NCBI GenBank assembly: GCA_022866885.1
Contig: JALHWS010000084.1
Coordinates: 1 to 23,745, forward strand
Origin: Candidatus Microgenomates bacterium
GTDB lineage: Bacteria; Patescibacteriota; Microgenomatia; 2-02-FULL-39-11
DNA length: 23,745 bases
Reading direction: 5' to 3'
Below, piece by piece: positions 21,753 to 23,745 of the stretch (position 1 is its first letter; the number at the start of each line of letters is the position of its first letter). The translations under genes were made by a program, and so were the position numbers. The notes beneath the pieces are model-generated. The model ran no database searches. It had not been told where the DNA came from and saw only the letters and a list, made by a program, of their open reading frames with translations.

Positions 21753-22112
21753 GCTGCGGAGCTAGGTATCCTTCGCTAAGGCTTCGGACACCCTTTTAAT
21801 CTCCGGAATTCATCTTTCGCTAAAACTACCAATCTCTTATATGCAAAGGCCTTTCCTGACCCCGATTTGAGATAAAGTTCAAAATCTTCTGCTTGTCTCT
21901 TTGTAGGAAATCCACAATACAAAGCCAAAGTCCAAGGAATATAAGGTTTTGTTGATTTAGATACTCCACTATTGTGTTCCTGTACTCTTTTCTTCAAATC
22001 GCTTGTACTACCATAATAAAAAGTCAAAGATTTTGAACTCTTTAAAATATATGTATAGTACATATTCGCAAGCCATCTGTAGCTTTAGCGAAAGATGGGC
22101 TGCGGAGCTAGG
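21753..22112. mobile_element. GIY-YIG cassette bounded by copies of the tRNA-Gln 3' end
   Basis: GCTGCGGAGCTAGG at 22099-22112 is the 3' end of tRNA-Gln (minus strand) and is repeated exactly at 21753-21766. Just inside the two copies are imperfect inverted repeats with consensus AGC(T/C)TTAGCGAA(A/G)GAT, about 17 nt with three differences. The only gene inside is a GIY-YIG protein. This fits a small element inserted at a tRNA 3' end. Both repeats are seen directly; mobility is inference. Confidence 0.6.
21776..22063 (-). CDS. GIY-YIG single-domain nuclease-like protein (second)
   Basis: This 95-aa protein has the motifs YTY (3-5) and YYG (16-18), R26 and H30 in LKKRVQEHNSG, and Glu in AEDFELYLKSGSG; YYG replaces the usual YIG. 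It ends FRRLKGCPKP. A one-base shift near the end would read on through GVRSLSEGYLAPQL, which is encoded by the tRNA-Gln-like end repeat, so the stop may be recent. It lies between the repeats described for the cassette and its ATG is 36 nt from the tRNA-Gln 3' end. It differs clearly from the GIY-YIG gene at 20005, so they are not a recent duplication. It may drive insertion at tRNA ends, as homing nucleases do, but this is unproven. Confidence 0.87.
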   Translation of the reverse strand: MYYTYILKSSKSLTFYYGSTSDLKKRVQEHNSGVSKSTKPYIPWTLALYCGFPTKRQAEDFELYLKSGSGKAFAYKRLVVLAKDEFRRLKGCPKP

Positions 22113-22171
22113 ATTCGAACCTAGAATAAACAGCTCCAAAGGCTGCTGTCCTACCATTAGACGACTCCGCA
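22100..22171 (-). tRNA. tRNA-Gln(TTG)
   Basis: Cloverleaf: acceptor TGCGGAG / CTCCGCA, anticodon arm GCAGC CTTTGGA GCTGT with anticodon TTG, T-arm CTAGG TTCGAAT CCTAG, discriminator G as in tRNA-Gln. No CCA is encoded. The 3' end is duplicated at 21753-21766. Confidence 0.95.
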
Positions 22172-22239
22172 ACGTAATCACGATCTGATCGTGAAACGTT
22201 GCTGAAACGTTTATCCCGATTTAATCGGGATATTACGTT
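22171..22239. repeat. Cluster of palindromes upstream of tRNA-Gln
   Basis: An outer inverted pair, AACGTAAT (22171-22178) and ATTACGTT (22232-22239), encloses the palindrome CACGATC-T-GATCGTG (22179-22193) and TATCCCGATTTAATCGGGATA (22212-22232). The last shares the CCCGAT...ATCGGG core with the repeats at 2838, 5899 and 7903. Confidence 0.7.
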
Positions 22240-22330
22240 TCGCAAGTGATATTTTATCATATTATTCTATATATCTAATAGCTCTGTTGCAACCAATAGA
22301 GGTATCGCATACAATTGTAATCAAAATCAG

Positions 22331-22402
22331 GACGTTTAGCTCAGCGGTTTACCCGTTCAAATTTTTGTTTACAAATAGAAATTTGTTCGGGTAAAGAGCA
22401 TT
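22331..22402 (+). pseudogene. Broken tRNA gene with a hairpin in its D-loop
   Basis: GACGTTTAGCTCAGCGGTTT followed later by AGAGCATTT matches the 5' half of a tRNA (acceptor strand, D-stem GCTC/GAGC). A hairpin with 17-nt arms (22348-22364 and 22379-22395, two mismatches) interrupts the D-loop. No anticodon arm, T-arm or 3' acceptor follows; tRNA-Val starts 12 nt later. The amino acid cannot be assigned. Confidence 0.6.
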
Positions 22403-22413
22403 TAAGATTTATC

Positions 22414-22485
22414 GGACCCGTAGCTCAGCGGTAGAGCGTTCGGCTTACATCCGAAAGGTCAGAGGTTCGAGACCTCTCGGGTCCA
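22414..22485 (+). tRNA. tRNA-Val(TAC)
   Basis: Cloverleaf: acceptor GGACCCG / CGGGTCC, anticodon arm TTCGG CTTACAT CCGAA with anticodon TAC, T-arm AGAGG TTCGAGA CCTCT, discriminator A. No CCA is encoded. Confidence 0.96.
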
Positions 22486-22498
22486 CAAATAGAACTAG

Positions 22499-22504
22499 TA
22501 TAAT
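22499..22504 (+). promoter_or_regulatory. -10 box upstream of the 173-aa gene
   Basis: TATAAT lies 14 nt past the tRNA-Val end and 37 nt before the ATG at 22542. No strong -35 is seen, so readthrough from tRNA-Val is possible. Confidence 0.5.
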
Positions 22505-22541
22505 GAAAATAGTTATCAATTATTAAATAAGGAGAAAATTT

Positions 22542-23063
22542 ATGAAAGACAGCAAAACAAAGCAAAAAGGAATTCCAAAGAGTCTTATAATCATCGGAGT
22601 AGTCGTATTGGTACTGATCGTGATCGGCTATGTAGTTCAAAATTTTGTCATGCGAATGGCAGGTGAAAAACTTGCCGAGAGCCTGATCAAATCAAGAACT
22701 GGGGTAGAAGTAGATATAAAGTCCGGAGGAGAAGGAATGATGGTAGCCGGAAAAGACGGAGAGATGGAAATCGGCAATACGGCTCAATGGCCTTCAGACA
22801 TGCCGCCAGATGTGCCTAAATTTCCTGCGGGAAATGTCGTCATGTCCACTAATGTAAATAATAGTTGGACAGTCATTTTAAAGAACGTAACAAAGGAGAA
22901 TGTAGAGAAATATGTCTCTGAACTTCAAAAAATCGGATGGCAGGCAGACAATGAAGTAAATATTATGGTTGAACTGACACAGATGAAAAAAGGGGCTTAT
23001 CGCTTAAACTTGGCTTATGACGCCTCTTCAAACGGAGTTTCTCTGACAGTCAGCCAAAAATAA
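22542..23063 (+). CDS. Signal-anchored extracytoplasmic protein of unknown function
   Basis: This 173-aa protein has a basic N-terminus and one hydrophobic helix (about 14-35, SLIIIGVVVLVLIVIGYVV). An exported domain follows, with AQWPSDMPPDVPKFPAGN, then ENVEKYVSELQKIGWQADNE and an alternating beta-strand ending. The W-P-P-x-P-x-F start plus a helix YVSELQKIGW resembles small lipoprotein-like domains of other bacteria whose function is not established. AAGGAG (22529-22534) lies 7 nt before the ATG, a strong Shine-Dalgarno, unlike the leaderless genes nearby. A strong hairpin terminator follows. It stands as a single-gene unit. Confidence 0.85.
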   Translation: MKDSKTKQKGIPKSLIIIGVVVLVLIVIGYVVQNFVMRMAGEKLAESLIKSRTGVEVDIKSGGEGMMVAGKDGEMEIGNTAQWPSDMPPDVPKFPAGNVVMSTNVNNSWTVILKNVTKENVEKYVSELQKIGWQADNEVNIMVELTQMKKGAYRLNLAYDASSNGVSLTVSQK

Positions 23064-23075
23064 CAGTAAACAAAC

Positions 23076-23105
23076 AAAGAAGGCTTCTGTTTGAAGCCTT
23101 CTTTT
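23076..23105 (+). terminator. Rho-independent terminator after the 173-aa gene
   Basis: AAAGAAGGCTTC, loop TGTTT, then GAAGCCTTCTTTT: a 12-bp stem with the closing A/T pairs giving a T-run. It starts 12 nt after the stop. The A-tract on the other side could also serve the minus-strand gene at 23133. Confidence 0.85.
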
Positions 23106-23132
23106 AAAACCAACGTCTAAATTAGCGAGTGC

Positions 23133-23303
23133 TTAACAGCAGTCACAGTCTTCACCGCAACAGCAACATAATTCTTTTAGGGCTTTTAATTTTTTCTCGA
23201 CTTTGATTATTTTTTCTTTGTCGCCTTTGACGGTAATGACGAGCTCTTCTCCTTTATTTTCCATCTTAAAGTCTAAATCTTTTAAATGGTGCATAAAATG
23301 CAT
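23133..23303 (-). CDS. 56-aa His/Cys-rich putative metal-binding protein
   Basis: The product starts MHFMHHLKDLDFKM, has a charged central beta/helix part (ELVITVKGDKEKIIKVEKKL) and ends CCCCGEDCDCC, seven Cys in the last eleven residues plus a His cluster at the start. This composition points to metal or metalloid binding, metallothionein-like in spirit, though the sequence is not one I can place. A perfect AAAGGAGGT lies 7 nt before the ATG, so translation should be efficient. The promoter is overlaid by a 26-bp palindrome and the gene just upstream on the same strand encodes an ArsR regulator with paired Cys, so expression is probably induced by a thiophilic metal or metalloid (inference). 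Confidence 0.78.
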   Translation of the reverse strand: MHFMHHLKDLDFKMENKGEELVITVKGDKEKIIKVEKKLKALKELCCCCGEDCDCC

Positions 23304-23310
23304 ATCTCTC

Positions 23311-23319
23311 ACCTCCTTT
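23311..23319 (-). promoter_or_regulatory. Strong Shine-Dalgarno of the 56-aa gene
   Basis: AAAGGAGGT on the minus strand, complementary to the 16S anti-SD, 7 nt before the ATG at 23303. It decides this start over the internal Met codons. Confidence 0.85.
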
Positions 23320-23335
23320 ATTGTTTAATATAATC

Positions 23336-23365
23336 AGTATATATTGAAATATTTAAATATGTCAA
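23336..23365 (-). promoter_or_regulatory. Consensus promoter of the 56-aa gene
   Basis: A perfect TTGACA (23360-23365), 18-nt spacer and TATACT (23336-23341) on the minus strand. Its -35 and spacer are covered by the palindromic operator. Confidence 0.8.
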
Positions 23366-23367
23366 TA
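23342..23367. promoter_or_regulatory. Likely ArsR operator (26-bp palindrome)
   Basis: TATTGA-A-ATATTTAAATAT-G-TCAATA is self-complementary except for one mismatched pair, with centre ATATTTAAATAT. It spans the -35 box and spacer of the 56-aa gene's promoter, an ideal site for repression by the ArsR protein encoded next to it. Confidence 0.75.
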
Positions 23368-23389
23368 GGTAAAAAGAGGGAGATAACTA

Positions 23390-23677
23390 TTACTTGACCA
23401 ATTTATTCATGAAGCCGAGGCAACAGGAAGTAATGTTTTTACGGTTGAGGGAATAATAGACCTCGCGGCCTTTTTTCTCTTCGAAAATAAGACCAGCATG
23501 CTTCAAAATCCCTATATGATGAGATAGAGTGGGTTGAGAGAGTCTAATTTTATCAAGGATATTAGAGGCATTAATCCGCTGGTGGGCTTTGATTAGCATC
23601 AATATTTTTTGACGGTGTTGGTCACCGCCTGCTTTAAAGAAATTAATCCATGCTTTGGGACAACAAGATACTTTCAT
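23390..23677 (-). CDS. ArsR family metal-responsive repressor
   Basis: This 95-aa winged-helix protein has a recognition region RLSQPTLSHHIGILKHAGLI (45-64), with SQPTLSHHIxxLKxAGLI diagnostic of ArsR/SmtB, and a wing EEKKGREVYYSL. Two Cys pairs, C5-C6 (KVSCCPKAW) and C85-C86 (TSCCLGFM), lie near opposite ends and could form a thiolate site for As(III), Cd(II) or similar across the dimer; the classic ELCVCDL helix is absent. ATG 23677 is preferred to TTG 23722, because the latter belongs to its own -35 box. It is upstream of the 56-aa gene and of the palindromic operator, which it probably binds. The inducer is unknown. Confidence 0.9.
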   Translation of the reverse strand: MKVSCCPKAWINFFKAGGDQHRQKILMLIKAHQRINASNILDKIRLSQPTLSHHIGILKHAGLIFEEKKGREVYYSLNRKNITSCCLGFMNKLVK

Positions 23678-23692
23678 AAGTTTCGATATGAT

Positions 23693-23722
23693 ATTATACT
23701 GCACTTTCAGTATCTTATACAA
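23693..23722 (-). promoter_or_regulatory. Promoter of the arsR-like gene
   Basis: On the minus strand TTGTAT (23717-23722), an 18-nt spacer and TATAAT (23693-23698), 15 nt before the ATG at 23677. No copy of the 26-bp palindrome is visible here within the window, so autoregulation is not evident. Confidence 0.65.
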
Positions 23723-23745
23723 AAAATGATTTCGTCAATCTAGTG

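Noticed and set aside
1..23745. CRISPR array, rRNA genes or phage structural genes
   Set aside because: No regularly spaced direct repeats, no rRNA-like sequence and no integrase, terminase or capsid-like proteins were seen.

Overview
The window looks like a chromosome segment of a Candidate Phyla Radiation (Patescibacteria) bacterium, most likely of the Microgenomates type. This placement is inference. It rests on AT-rich but not extreme composition, very tight packing, many short membrane proteins of no recognised family, several GT-C glycosyltransferases, small single-domain GIY-YIG proteins, and tRNA genes without an encoded CCA. TGA works as a stop (greA, the 65-aa gene after it, the 59-aa Fic partner), so this is not a lineage that reads UGA as glycine.

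Layout. 1-1136: 3' two thirds of lepA. 1137-4153 (minus): a 558-aa membrane protein, a palindromic repeat, tRNA-His, and a secreted clan GH-A glycosidase whose 3' end runs into the tRNA. 4243-5853 (plus): tRNA-Pro, a repeat-bearing membrane-anchored protein, a DUF192 protein, a 54-aa peptide and tRNA-Gly. 5899-9754: a second copy of the palindromic repeat, two GT-C glycosyltransferases and two tRNA-Leu genes. 9754-11607 (minus): a Pro/Thr-rich surface protein coupled to one of those glycosyltransferases, tRNA-Leu(TAA), and a membrane-anchored HExxH protein. 11686-13155: a third GT-C protein. 13109-16359: housekeeping genes engB, hflX, greA, a small membrane gene and an AlkA-like glycosylase. 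16447-17922: a small protein plus Fic pair, a flavodoxin fragment and a half-length asparaginase. 18027-22063: accessory membrane proteins, two acetyltransferases, and two intact plus one broken GIY-YIG gene. 22100-23677: tRNA-Gln, a broken tRNA, tRNA-Val, a membrane-anchored protein with a clear terminator, then a Cys-rich 56-aa protein with its likely ArsR repressor and operator.

Themes. (1) Envelope glycan work: three GT-C enzymes, a secreted glycosidase and a Thr-rich secreted protein. (2) tRNA genes as insertion points: the 3' ends of tRNA-Leu(GAG) and tRNA-Gln are duplicated next to them, flanking a palindromic element in one case and a GIY-YIG gene in the other. Related palindromic repeats sit beside tRNA-His and tRNA-Gly. 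(3) Many promoters place the -10 box 6-8 nt before the start codon, pointing to leaderless mRNAs, while a few genes carry strong Shine-Dalgarno sites. (4) The best candidate for an undescribed small system is at 23133-23722: a CC-flanked ArsR regulator, a near-perfect 26-bp operator over a consensus promoter, and a 56-aa protein with a His-rich start and a CCCCGEDCDCC tail.
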